From positions 12,670,466 through 12,734,465 of the forward strand of contig NC_092322.1 in NCBI RefSeq assembly GCF_036785885.1: DNA of 64,000 nt. Reading direction: 5' to 3'. Source of the DNA: Coffea arabica. Taxonomy: Eukaryota; Streptophyta; Magnoliopsida; Gentianales; Rubiaceae. Below the pieces are notes generated by a model, which saw only the letters and a list, made by a program, of their open reading frames with translations, was not told where the DNA came from and searched no databases. The position numbers and the translations under genes are program-made. Below, piece after piece: positions 27,301 through 39,409 of this stretch (positions are counted from its first letter, which is position 1; each line of letters opens with the position of its first letter).

Positions 27301-27483
27301 ACTATTTACGGGTTCATTTTTATCGTTACTGAATTGTAATTCCTATCATATTTGGATTAGATTTGTTAATTGCATTAGATCTACAAGGACAACCTCCTTG
27401 TAATTAATGTTGTAAAAAAAAAAAAAAAAAAAAAAAAAGAACTTAGGTCGACATAATCACATGACTGCAAAATTCAAGCAACA
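24354..27483. other. intergenic spacer with decayed repeats
   Basis: The start holds the 3' UTR of the preceding gene. A run of 26 G occurs at 24987-25012, which explains Gly/Pro-rich open frames there. A GC-rich patch at about 26405-26530 (GGGGCGGGG, CCCCCGCCCC) ends in CGGCCCGTTGCTATACCTAG. This looks like one end of a hAT-type MITE of the CAACGGGCC class, but the other end was not found. Poly-A lies at 27415-27438. No coding region is supported. Confidence 0.5.
24987..25012. repeat. poly-G homopolymer (26 G)
   Basis: An uninterrupted G run. Its exact length may be a sequencing or assembly artefact. A second run of 24 G lies at 49604-49627. Confidence 0.9.
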
Positions 27484-27490
27484 TATATTA
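27484..27490 (+). promoter_or_regulatory. candidate TATA box of PROPEP-like gene
   Basis: TATATTA followed by TAGAG lies about 220 bases before the chosen start codon. It would put the transcript start near 27515-27520, downstream of the in-frame ATG at 27497. That is one reason to prefer the start at 27707. No complete W-box (TTGAC followed by C or T) was noticed in the 300 bases upstream. Confidence 0.3.
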
Positions 27491-27706
27491 TAGAGAATGC
27501 AAGTAAAAACGTGCATCATCATGTCAATTCTCAATTTTACACGAAATCAACTTCATATGTTTAACATTTATTGCACATCACATTATGGCGATTTTCTTGC
27601 TAAGAAGAACAAATCCCACAGCAATATACAGAACATAGAGTTCAAGAACAATACAACACACAGTCGCATTACAGAGAGGAAAGGTAGTCTGAGGAAATTC
27701 ATAAAG

Positions 27707-28864
27707 ATGGCAAATGATGATTCATCTTCTCGATGCTTTCCATTTGACTTCCAAAAACTGCTTCAATGCTTGGGTCTCCAGAAGAAGATTCCCGGGTCAG
27801 AGGAAAACCCTTCTGCCATTGAACCCACTGCAGCAGTACGAACATCCCCCTATTTTACTTGTTTTATTGTTCATAATGACCTTTTTTTTTTGGGTGAACC
27901 AATAGTTTAGTATTAGCAGTCACAGCTAACGATGGCCTGGGTAGCCATTAGGGATTTGAAGCAAACTGGGATTGCTTATAACTCTCTTTTGTTTTTTTTT
28001 TTTTTTTGGTGAGTAATTTTCTATGGTTTCGAGGGAAGGGAAAGTATAAGGGGACACAAATCCCACCTTTAATCCAAGAATTGCAATGGTATTACTCTTT
28101 TTCCAGATTTCACCAGCTGAATAGAGGTTCCAGCTACTCACGTGTCAATAGGTAGAGTCTTAATTAAATGCTCTCCTCATGACTTAAACTGGTTGGTACC
28201 TGTTTGGCACACAAGCTTTTAGCTTGGTTTTTAATAGACAAGTTTTTTTTTTTTTTACTATTTTGTCTAAAGTAATCCTCTAAAAAAGCACAAATTTTGA
28301 AATATACATATCCCAAAATATCTAAAAACACACAATTTTTTCACTTTCTTTCCATCCTTTTCCTCCACCTCCCCCACCTCAATCCACTCCCAGCAGCCGG
28401 CGCTTTGCCGAGCTGGTAACCCGGAGAGTTTTACACGACCTAAAAGGTTGAGTTTGCCGGTGAATTCTATTTGGTAGAGACAAAAATGTTAAGTCTTTGA
28501 AACTCTTAACATATTTAGCATCACAATTTTTAAGATTTAGTTGTGGCACAAATAAGTATGTCACGATTAAGTGCTATCAAAGTTTTTATGATACTTTTGA
28601 CAGTGTCGTGATTTTTTTCTATACGACTTACAATGACGCTTCGTTCTAGCGTCGGAATACCACCACTATAAATTATCTATGGCGCTTTTTCACAACCCTA
28701 AATACCCTAGTCTATTTTCTTGTAATGAGATGATTATAATGCTAAGAATAGCTCATATTCTAGGCTGGTCACTTTGAATCTGAATTTTGTTTCAACAGGA
28801 GATTACTCTGCGAGCTGCGCCTTCAAGACCTCCAATAAAGACGAAGCCTGGCCAGAGTCATTAG
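27707..28864 (+). CDS. PROPEP-like precursor of a plant elicitor peptide (2 exons)
   Basis: Proposed precursor of a Pep danger signal, which in Arabidopsis is cut from the C-terminus on wounding and sensed by the PEPR receptor kinases. Exon 1 is 27707-27835, exon 2 is 28799-28864, and the 963-base GT-AG intron is in phase 0; the product is 64 residues. Residues 15-24 (FQKLLQCLGL) match the family helix seen in AtPROPEP1 as AILKCLGL. An acidic linker (GSEENPSAIEP) follows. The end LRAAPSRPPIKTKPGQSH compares with AtPep6 as I recall it, LRRRPRPPPYSSGRPGQNN: same length from LR, shared PP and PGQ, basic throughout. The last residue is His rather than the usual Asn. Context supports it: RKP is upstream and DUF617 and SEP2 are downstream, the Arabidopsis neighbours of PROPEP6. 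The frame is open upstream to an ATG at 27497, judged 5' leader. The donor CA|GTACGA is only moderate. At 64 residues it is short for the family. Confidence 0.65.
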
Positions 28865-30311
28865 TAGAAAAATCTCCATCGATCTCACAGGATCGTCTCA
28901 GCCCTTATGCCTCTTGTTCCTGTTATAATACTCCCTCTACATTTCTACAAGACCAACCTTATTTCCATGGCCCTTGTTACTGTATTGTAAAATAACTGAA
29001 CAATAAAGACCATGTCATGTACAGTTTTTTCTCTCAATAATGATAGTACTGATAATGAAAATTATTGACGAGTGTTAAATTATTGACAATGTAAGATTAA
29101 TTTAGAAAAAGTGTATAAATGCACGAGAGGATAATAATTGTTAACGCTATATATATAGGTAAAATTTAGATGTGTTATCGGGTGTCCAGAAAAATTTGAA
29201 TTTTAAATTGATGAGCCAGCATTTCCTTAGTTAGCCTCTCAACTCTCAAGTACTCCAATTTTTGCTTTCTGATTTTGAATATATATATATATATATATAT
29301 ATTCTTCAATCATCCTACAAGAGAGAGATGGGATGCGTAAACAAAAAGGCTTAATAAATAAACTTAAAAATAAAAATCCAAACACAAACTCTCCATTTGC
29401 TGTTCTTCACTAGGCATAAAGATCAAAAGAGAAATTGGTTAAAACAGCAGAAGCAGAAGGGCTGCAATTATGCACTCTTTCCCAACAAATTAACAAATGA
29501 CAAATTGTCCTTCCTGAATAGACAGCAGCCATAGATTAATTAGATTGCTGAGTTCTCAATAAACGTACTAGAGTTACCTAGTTTCTGGAGCCAAATTACA
29601 GTGAGATGTGAATATGGATTACAAATTGGTACAATTGACAAAGCTAATTCTACTTGGATTAATCCATCCACCGCCCAAAGACTGACTGCAATCTTTTCCT
29701 GCAAAAGAACCAAGTCTAGCTAAGAAAAGAGAAGCTCAATTCCTTATTTCAACATAAGCATAGGAAATGTCCAGTCATCTTTTTCTCTACTTCTAGTAAA
29801 CTTCTCTACTAGTCCCCTCTGCATTATATCCCTTTACTTTCCATGGAACTTCTATCTATTAAATCAAGACAAAAATCTGACCAACTAATAGGGAACAACA
29901 TTCTTTCAACCAAGTGTTCAGTGGCTCATGCTGTCTGCAGTCTTAACCATTTTTTCCTAGAACTCCATCCTACTCGTAGCTAAAGGCTTCAAGCAGAGTG
30001 CATACAACGCTGACCTTTATACCCGTGTTGAAATTTTCAAAAGTTTTAAAAATACTACATCTTATTTTTAAATTTATACTTCGACATTTTTCTTATTTTG
30101 TGAGATATTGACCTGGTCCAGAATGAAATGTCCAAACATCAATGCTCAATCTTAAATTTCATTTGGACCAAGGAACAAGCAAACCAATAGGTGATGTGCA
30201 TTTTTCCAGCATAAGAATATCCATGTGATATAGACAATTAGGTAGATGGAAGGCACCATTGGTTCATTAATGTGGATGAGCCGTGCATGAGAGAGAGAGA
30301 GAGCGCACACC
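28865..30311. other. 3' UTR of PROPEP-like gene and convergent spacer
   Basis: An AATAAA at 29002-29007 fits a poly-A signal about 140 bases after the PROPEP stop. A TA microsatellite is at 29281-29302 and a short GA run lies near 30290-30303. The region up to 30311 includes the 3' UTR of the minus-strand membrane protein gene, which points toward it. No other gene is seen. Confidence 0.5.
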
Positions 30312-33300
30312 TTAGTCTTCCTTTCGATGTTTACAACTGCGAGATCTCTCAGAGGTATAACCTAAGCCAAAACACTTGAGAATAGCCTGTTTAGCAAGAT
30401 TCATATAATGGCAGGGGTGGTTTCCCTGTCCCAAAAGCCTCAGAAGAGCTATATCCTTTACTGACGCTTCATCTCTTTCGTCAATTTCTTCTCCTATGGT
30501 AGCTTTATATGCACTTGCCTCCGTCTCCCTTTGAATGCTTTGACTTTCTTCAACCTGCAGGAAACACTAAGTTCATAAGCCTTTCTTTGGATCAAAACTA
30601 CATAGACATGCAATATGAGCTGGAACTTCAGGTTTAGTCATACAAATAGCATGAAGGATGTCCGGAAGGAAATAGTGCAAATAGCTGATTATAGCTAACA
30701 ACTCTTGTTATCAAAGACAACCATTTTAATCATGCATCTGCTCACTGACTGCAATATCAACTTTCCTTGCCTTAAGCAAGTAATTCCTTATATGACAACA
30801 AAAGTACTGCTATATGTTATAGGAAACGATTTAATTGCTACATGACAATACTCAGGACGCTAAGTTATGCTTAGTTTCAGCATTTGGTTTAAGTTACAAA
30901 GTCCCTATATACTTGAGCATTCAACATATGAGGAGTTGTGTTTGATGGTGTTTATATATGAGAGATATTTTATGAAACAAGTTCTGGAATGTCCTAGATC
31001 ATGAGAGAAATTAAACTCAGAAATGTCTTGGTTTAGTAGGTTTTTTGGTTGTGAGGTTCTATTCATTTCACATTCTCAGTAAGAAGTCATGTTCACAATT
31101 CTTTACTTGTCCAATTTGAAAATTAAAAAGAGAATAGATGCTGCCACCTTTATTTTATCTGTAATCCACTATTTTCATTCTTAAGCATTTAAACAGAAAC
31201 AAGCATGTAACTACAGCAGTTGGTCAACTTATTAGTTCAACAACTTCAAGCACTTTTCATGTCCTAGCAAAAATTTTAAGTTCTATAGCAGTTATTCTTC
31301 TTGTAGGAGAAAGATTTTCTTTTCTTTTTTTTTTTAAAAGGTCAAGCATGCCTGTTCAGTTCTCGGCTATTTGGGATAAGGGATTCAAGAAAAAAACAGG
31401 CGCACATCTCCAATTGTTGGAAAAAAAAAAGAAAATTAAATCACAATCAATATAAAATAAGTACACTTTAATGACCGTCAAAATGAAAACTACAATTTTA
31501 CATCAAAGAAAAAAAAAAGGTAGGTGACCTGTAGAATCAGTGATTGTCAAGACTAGATAGAAAATTTTAAAAAACACGAGTTCTACAGCTTGTTTCTTCT
31601 ACTATTGTTAACCCAATTTCAGCTTTTCTTCAATAATGTTCTGAGAAGAAGTTTTCTGCTTCAATACCTCCCAACTAAAAAGATGGTTTCCAGAGCAGGC
31701 AAACAGTACCATGGGTCAGTGATCAACTAGTACCTCTCAAGAAAACATTACAGGAATAAAACAAGCTACAATCTAACATGGCTTAGGATCTATAAACTTC
31801 TCTTCTAGAAAATAGCTCAGAATGCAAATAGAACAGCTTCTATTAGCCTGATTCCACCGCAATAACAACCAAAATTTTTTTTGGTCACCTTTTATAAAAA
31901 TATATTTTTCCAATTTTGGCTCAAGTTAAATTGATTACTTTTCTATAACCTGTATATATGTTAGCCGTTTTCTGTAACTGGTTACACTTTTAGAGTTGTA
32001 CATTATGTTAGTCCTAAAAATTCCCAATTTTTTGGAAGCTGCATGTCTAAAGTTAGAACACGTTTTCATTTTAGTAACACCATGCACAAAAGGAACTTAT
32101 ATATAATTCTGAGTTTTCCTTTACCGTCGGTTGTTCAACTAACACTCGAAATTTTTTTTTTTAAAAAAAGGTAGATTTCATTAAAGGCATTGTAAAGTAA
32201 GAAATTATTATGATATAGAGTTGTCCAGTTGGAATCGGACTGCTTAAGCCATTCATGATTAGCCACAAATATTCAAAACTTTAAAAAACAGTGGAAATAT
32301 TCTATTCGGAATTCACAGAAACAGAGGCAAAATCGGAAAGACATCAGATATGCTAAGAATATTAGCTTCAAGAGAATACTAAAGTCAGGAAATTTAAGCA
32401 CCCATATTCCAGCATAGAACAAGCAATATTTTAAAGAGCTTAGAATAGAAACAGTAAAAGCTATTTCAACCTTTTGTAAAGTTCAAGACCCTATCAATTG
32501 ACGATCAGTTTCAAGAGAATAACATAGCTCAAAAAAATTTAAACAACCATGTTCCAGTATAGAACAAGCAATATCTTGAAGTACTTCAAACAGAACAGTA
32601 AAAGCTATTTCAACTTCTTGAAAAGTTTAATACCTTATCAGTAGTGATCAGCTAGATTCATAGACAAGCTTGTACCACATAGGAAAGCAGATCACTATTT
32701 TCAACATATTCCAGCTAATAAAAACACTCAAAGTATGTTCCATTCCACTAAGACAAGATATCCTTTTCTTTGTCCTAAGCATTCAATTTGAGATACTATT
32801 CAAGATTATGACTTTTGCCAATGGAAATTACCTCTAAAAATCTCATTTAGCAATTATTAAATGCAGTTTGATTTGTATTGCAGATACCCAACAAAAAGGC
32901 TCATACTTTTTAATAAGAACTACACAGCCACCGGCAATTTTCTGAAGATAGAATTTTCTAACCATTGACCCCCTGAAAATCCATTATCTCAGTCTTGACT
33001 CCATAAGCTCCTTCTGTGAAACTTCTACTTGCCAGGCTACCTCATTAAATTCCAGGTTATAATGTACAAAATTTTGGTCAAACCACCATGTTTACTACAT
33101 ATGCCATCCTTCAACACGTTTACCACATTTTCTTTTGAATAATTAAAACTCCCAACCCCACACAACCACCCCCACCACCAGCACCTCGAAAAAAAAATCT
33201 AAAAGCTTCCCAAAATCCCTACTCACAGCCGACGGAAAAAAGCAGCAACAATAATTGACCACTTTCGCCAACCAAATATAGTACCTAAATTTATTCCAAT

Positions 33301-33791
33301 ATCATGTTGCTTTACGAAAAAAAAATTTAGCTGCAAAAAAAAACGACGGGGCAAATTAAATCAAGAAATGTCCTAACTTTGCTACTCAGCAATCTTTCAA
33401 TCTCAATTCCCTCCTGGCAACTACACCAAAAGTAGTAATGGAAGAAAACAAACAGAAATTTTTTTTTTTTAAAAAAAGGATATTCAATGAGGAGGAAATA
33501 CTGAAAAGAATAGATTTGGCATCAGAAATGTAAAGACAAGAAAAGAGATTAAGTTGAACAAACCTTAGAGCCATGTGAAGAGCTGGATTTATTGAGCAAA
33601 GCGTCTTTGCCATGGGATTGAGAGGAAGAAGATGCAGAGCTGCAGGAGGGATTGTTGAATCGATCCAAAGCAAAGATGCTGAATCCAAAAAAAAGTATAA
33701 CAACAAGAAGAATCGTGACAAGTAACTGAGCCCATACAAGCCATGGAACACTCTGGCTCTCAATCACAAATTCATCACCAAAATCGAACAT
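30312..33791 (-). CDS. conserved plant single-pass membrane protein, 2 exons
   Basis: A plant protein of unknown function. Exon 1 is 33791-33564 and exon 2 is 30554-30312; both junctions are GT-AG in phase 0 across a 3009-base intron, giving 156 residues. Residues 1-14 are acidic and hydrophilic (MFDFGDEFVIES). A strong transmembrane span follows at about 16-42 (VPWLVWAQLLVTILLVVILF). Next comes a Ser-rich linker (about 48-76), then a charged part. The conserved C-terminal signature HPCHYMNLAKQAILKCFGLG is followed by a basic tail ending CKHRKED. I recall similar uncharacterised plant proteins starting MFDFGDE and ending HPCHYFRLA..LKCLGL. The C-terminal LKCFGL motif resembles the PROPEP helix motif of its neighbour. 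The function is unknown. Confidence 0.85.
32367..32651. repeat. two-copy tandem repeat, period 143, in intron
   Basis: Two diverged copies start at 32367 and 32510, both with TTCAAGAGAATA. They share blocks such as AGAACAAGCAATAT and ACAGTAAAAGCTATTTCAAC and end in GATCAG. They lie in the large intron of the minus-strand membrane protein gene. Confidence 0.85.
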
Positions 33792-35359
33792 ATATGTCTA
33801 TATGATGATAAATAGCAGAAATATTACTAATTCCAAGCAGAAAAAATGACGAAAGAATATTGATGGGTTTTCAATATTAGGGAGGAAAAAGTATGAAAAG
33901 ATGAGTGAAAGCAACTTCTTCGATGGACAAAGAAAGATTTAAAACTTGGAAGTTGGAAAGGTTAGCTTAGAAATATTTCTCCCGGCGGTTTTCTTGACGA
34001 GAAGTGGACTTAGAATTGAAGTTGGAATTATTACAAGTTCAGAAGTATGCTGCCTTATTTGGACTAATTGCATTTTGCTCCCCTTAACTCTTTAAAACTG
34101 GTATTTTAGTTTGTAAGGTGTCAATTGTAGTATTTAAGTACCTCAAATTTTTAGCCAAGTAGTGTATAACGAAGTATTGAGTTTGGTTTACCATTCATGA
34201 GTTTAAGAAATGGCAAAGAAATAGTTGTGTAATTTCCAAATGAATTTTGCAGAAGAAAAAATATATGTACATTTTTATGCTTATTAATTACTAGAAAGTA
34301 AAATAAAATTGACCAATTTTTGAGGCAAATGACACTCACCTGCACTAAAGCTCCTCAAGGCTGGGTTGCACGTACTATTGGTTAGAAGCACTTTTAATTA
34401 ATATGAATCATCATGAACCCACGATTCTCAAGTGCTTTAATTCTAGCAACAACCTAATATGGATAAACTAGGAAGGTATGCTATAATTTTCAAAATCTAT
34501 TTGCTATTTATTATTATAAAAAAAAATCACAGTTTTTCAAATGTGACATTTCTTTAAACGTAGGCAGCACTATTTATATGCACAAGAGAAGCTAAGTAAT
34601 TAGGCACGACTCACATTTGAATAAACTTGATCTTTAAAGATCGAATGATCCAAATTGAGACATACCATTATCAAATGGTACAACACAATCTGAATCGTTG
34701 AATTTTTAAAAATTGAATCTACTCAAGTTTTTGGTCAGTAGACAACCATGGTAAGAATGACAGTTTAGGAACTTCACCAGAGTAGAGCAGCAGTGCTTAC
34801 ACAAATTGGACTCACGAAGGCAATCCAAATTCCAATACCAACTTTCTCATTGCATTACCTTGCAAGAGATTAGATTAGAAGTTTAAGGTAGTATAATGCT
34901 AAAATTGAAAGTTCATCGATGATAAATCGATAATAGTGAACAATGTAGGGGATAAAATGTAACTAAACCATTATATAAAAGACGCGGCCTTGAATCGATG
35001 CTGACTAATGGGGCGACGGGACAAAAGAGGGCCGTGTTTGGTAGATCCCCCGTGGCCGAGCAGCCGCCAGCTAAGCAAGGGAACCGGCAATATGCGGTTG
35101 TTTGTATAATTTAGTCCAATATTATTATTATTAACTAGGCTCCAGAAAAGAGCGTTCATTTTCATCATCCGGAGGATCTAATACCATCATCAATCTAAAC
35201 AATGCGATCCACAAGATACAAAAATTGCATAAGCGGCAACACCAAGCCAACATAGTTTTGACTTCATTTGGATGGCCTTTCTTGGCTTTGTGCAAAGGAC
35301 GGTGGATTCAGGACAGTGGTGTGGTCCATGACCACAAGACAAGGTCTCATGCACGTAAC

Positions 35360-35394
<35 letters not shown>

Positions 35395-36240
35395 GGTAGG
35401 CTAGGGATAACCAAAGAATATTTTTTGTTCTAGTTTACAGGGTTGTAATGGGTTTTTTCTTTTTTTTTTCTTTGTTTTTTTTTTGTATTAGAGTATGAAA
35501 GTAACTTTAGCACGAGAGAGAGGTTAGGTTAGATGATAAGATGGGACGGATTGTAAGTAGAAGATGTTGGATTCAATACGTCATCCTTACTACAAAAAAA
35601 TGTACATATAAAAAAGTACATTTTGCATATTTCAAATGATTAATCTAGTAGGACACTCATTAGCACATTTAAATTACATGAACAGGGAGGAGGGGAGACG
35701 AATTGTAAGTGAGAGGTACTGATTCAAGGCTTCTCACTTACACACAATTACAATCGTTTCACTCTGTTGTATTTAGATACTTCTATAAATTAATGTACTT
35801 TTTTAAAAAAAAAATTAACACCTGAAACTTCTCTTAAATAGGCACCCATTACCCAAAACGTATTTCAAATTAGCAGCTCTCTCTCTCTTTGGCTTTGGAA
35901 ACATCGTTTAGTGCACCTATTGCAGTAATTTGATATTTTTAGCTTGTAGGGACAAATTTTTTGGCACACATAAAATTCATTTAATTTCTTTGAGTTACGA
36001 GTTACATGGAGCAAACAAGAATGATCGTGACAACAACACAAATTACAGGATTGGATGATGTAATCCGACTTCTTTTACAACTAATTTCACTCATCCAATA
36101 AACCAGTTTCCACGACTTTATATATCTCTTTTGAGAAAACATCTACCGGTTGGAAACATGAACATTAAGCAAAATGCAGCTCCTAGATTGCTTGCATACC
36201 ATACATGTTAATTAAGTAACCATTAATATAACCTATGTTA

Positions 36241-36432
36241 GACAAGTTTTTGAATGATTCTCTTAGAATTGAAGAAATTGTAATCCCCTTTCTTACCTTG
36301 AAAAAGGATTTCTAGAGCATTTGTTGTACCTTTCTCTTTTTTTTTTTTCAGCAAAAAACAAGCCAATCAGCAGGACAAGTTTTTGAATGATTCTTTTAGA
36401 ATTAAAGAAGTTCTAATCCCCTTTCTTACCTG
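36241..36432. repeat. direct duplication of about 59 bases, 133 apart
   Basis: 36241-36299 and 36374-36432 share GACAAGTTTTTGAATGATTC and AATCCCCTTTCTTACC with only a few differences. The spacer contains a poly-T run. It is a local duplication without coding content. Confidence 0.85.
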
Positions 36433-39095
36433 GAATGATTCTCCTTTTTTCAGTCCTGAGGTCCTGATTCAAATCTCCTTGCCATTTTTCCGCTTTTTAA
36501 ACTCCACCCCACTTCTGTTAGGGAAAAAAAAAATCAGCAGAGCAAAAGAGCTAAGAAAGAATGTGATTTTTTTGGAAGGTTAAGAGTAAAAAAAAAAAAA
36601 AAAAAAGGCATGTGCTCAATTCTGACCAAATATTGCTCAAAATTTACAACCTGAATTGTTTTGTATTTCTCTGTGTGTTAGTGTGTACAATGTCTGCAAT
36701 ACCCTGTACATTGCAAGGAACAATCACCAAACAACCCTCCTGCGGGTGATTATTGATGCATCTGTCCAGCCTCACCCTGCCTGCCAAACCCGTCCGTGAC
36801 ATGCTTAATGGATCCACGAGGAACGAGTTTGTTTTTTTTGTTGAGCCCAAAACAAGTCTTTACTAAGCCCGGACGAGAATATAAAAGCTCTAGCCCCAAA
36901 AAAGATGTTGACATGAAAAGTCTGCCCAGGCGAGAGGTGAAAAGGCCCATTAAGGACCATGTCAACTCTCTATAAAATGGGAGAGTGCAGTTTCATTTTT
37001 CTTGTATGATTTTTTTTTTTTTTGGTAAAACTATTTTTCAAATTCGGATGACAGAAGCATTTTTTTTTTGGTGTCATATCAGCATTTCAATTCCTGAATT
37101 AAATTGCCAAGAGCACAAGCAAGACAACACTTTACTGTAATTAGTTGATAAATAATGAATAAATTTTAATAAAATGGTGCCAAACCTAAAAAACATCTCA
37201 AGTCACTTGTGCATATTCAAATATTAATGTTTTAAGTACACAATTTTTTTTTGAATTAATAAAATTTGTTTAAATGAATCCAAAAGCAGTAAATCAGGTT
37301 CAGAAATTCGATTATCAAATGAGCAATAATACACTAAGTTATTGTGATATACATATTAGTATTTGAAGAAAAAAAAAACATGTTAGAGGCCAAATGTGTA
37401 CAATTGAAAATTTTTGTATCATAAAGTCATTTTAATGATCTCATGAGGGAAAAATTTGAACTTGCCAAAATTATACACATTTGAAAATCAAATATCCAAA
37501 TGTTCCAGACTATGCCTGCAGGCTCATTTGATTCTCTTAGTATATTGTACATTCAAGAAAGCATCTTAATTGAATCCCTCTATACAAAGCCATGGAATAG
37601 AAAGCCTTGAATCCCCTTTCTGAGTTGAATTCAAGTTCAAGAATTCATTATTTTGGGTTAGTGAGGTAGCTAGAGTAGGGGAAAAAAAAACAAGTTTTTC
37701 AACTTAATTGTACGCAAAAAATATTAGCTAATCAATATAAGACTTTGGAAAAAAAAAAAATACAGCTTTGCTATTTAGCTGTACTTATCTTTAAATTGGA
37801 TACAGTGATACAGGAAGATGGAGTGTAAGTGGGAGGTCTTGAATCCCACTTATAATAAAAAATAAATGGATTTATCGGATTCTTGAATTTGTCAAATTTT
37901 CAAATTAATACAATAAACTTAGTAACCACAAATCAAAATGGGCTCTATTAGGTGAGATGCATACGTTGCAACAAAAGGGATTATCGTTCCCTTAATTTGA
38001 TTAATGATTTGGTTAGAAACACGCACCGTCCCTTTTCAGGAAAAAAGGATACAAATCACAGCTAATGAGAAACCAACTTGCCAATGCACTGAGGGCGGGT
38101 TGAATTGGGTGATAAGGGAAAAAGATTATAAGTAAGGGGTTTTCATTTACCAAAAAAAAAAAAAAAAACTTGCTATTGCACTTTCCTAATTAGGTGCATA
38201 TTGTTTTTCACACTTTTCCCCTACAAATCTGTAATTACAACTGGCCATAGCATTTTTCTTCTCCCCCTAACGAGCTTTTTTATTTTTTAATTTTTGGGGA
38301 AGAAGAGGGGAAGGGGCTGTTACATCTATCAGGTAGTTGTCATCTGCTGCTTGGCGTTTGTATCTGGTTCGTCTGCACAAGCAACATCCAACTATTCGGT
38401 TTTATTAATCAATAATAATTAAAGTAATCATTCGTAGGAGTTCAGACAAGAGGGGAAAAAAAACAGATAGAGGGTTGTTGGGAAAGAGAGAAGCAATTAA
38501 AATTGAAGATCAAATGGTTTTAGGTAAGGCAAAGGTATGCGTAGTAAGCGTGATTAGTCTAATAACTAAGATTGAAACTCTAGAATTTTATTTTGTAAGT
38601 TGGATATTTCGAATTCGACGTAAAACTTCAGAATTTAAAAGTTCTACGTTTAAACTATCGTTTTGCTTGTTCGCGCCTTAAATCTTACCCTTCTCTTGTT
38701 AAAAAGACAAAAAAAAAAAAAAAAAAAAAAGTCTGGTGAAGGAGTTGAATATGCCACTCAGGACAAAAACGTTATTCTCATGGCTCAAAGCACGCAGGAA
38801 GAAGAAAAAGGCCGGAAGTTACTTTGTTCTTACAACGCAAAGTGCTGGACATTTACTCTTTGATTAATTATTAAGAGTATAAAATCAAATGGAGAGTCAA
38901 AGCACTATTGGCAGTCCTAAAGGGGCTGCAGAATCCAAGGAATTATTAGTGCTTTTCTAAAAAGAAATTCCTGTCATCCCACCAACCAGACACGGTCAAT
39001 GAGGCAGGGGCAGAGAAATCGTGGTACGTCTGAAAACATGCATGTAGTGCTCTTTTGGACTTAAAAAAAAGAAAGAAGGGATAGTTAAATAGAGA

Positions 39096-39409
39096 GCAAA
39101 TTATCCGAATGGTCACTAAGTTTTTTTAATTATCAAGATTTGATCATTTAATTATTAGTAGTATGTTTTTATCCATTAAGTTATTAATAGTATAAATTTT
39201 GGATCATTACGTCTAATTTCGCCTTTAATTGCATGATTTATGAGACATATTATTAATAGTTAGATCTGGTAGAGTCAACGATAAAATCAGACGGAATGAC
39301 ATGAAATTTACAATTTTAATAATTTAGCAGATAAATATCGTATTATTAATAGTTGAATGACCAAAACTCGACTATTCGAAAAGTTTAGTGGCTTTCGGGA
39401 TAATTTGCT
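39096..39409. mobile_element. Mutator-like MITE with long inverted repeats
   Basis: The left arm begins AGCAAATTATCCGAATGGTC. The right arm, read in reverse, begins AGCAAATTATCCCGAAAGCC. The similarity runs about 60 bases inward (ACTAAGTTTTT / ACTAAACTTTT, then a GGTCATT-type block). The flanks TTAAATAGAG (left) and TTAAATAGGG (right) look like a 9-10 bp target duplication with one change, which suggests Mutator-type insertion. There is no coding capacity. Confidence 0.7.

Noticed and set aside
27497-27706. Upstream in-frame ATG that would add 70 residues to the PROPEP-like protein
   Set aside because: The added part is low in conserved motifs and a TATA-like box at 27484 would place the transcript start after this ATG. 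The start at 27707 puts the family helix near the N-terminus, as in other PROPEPs.
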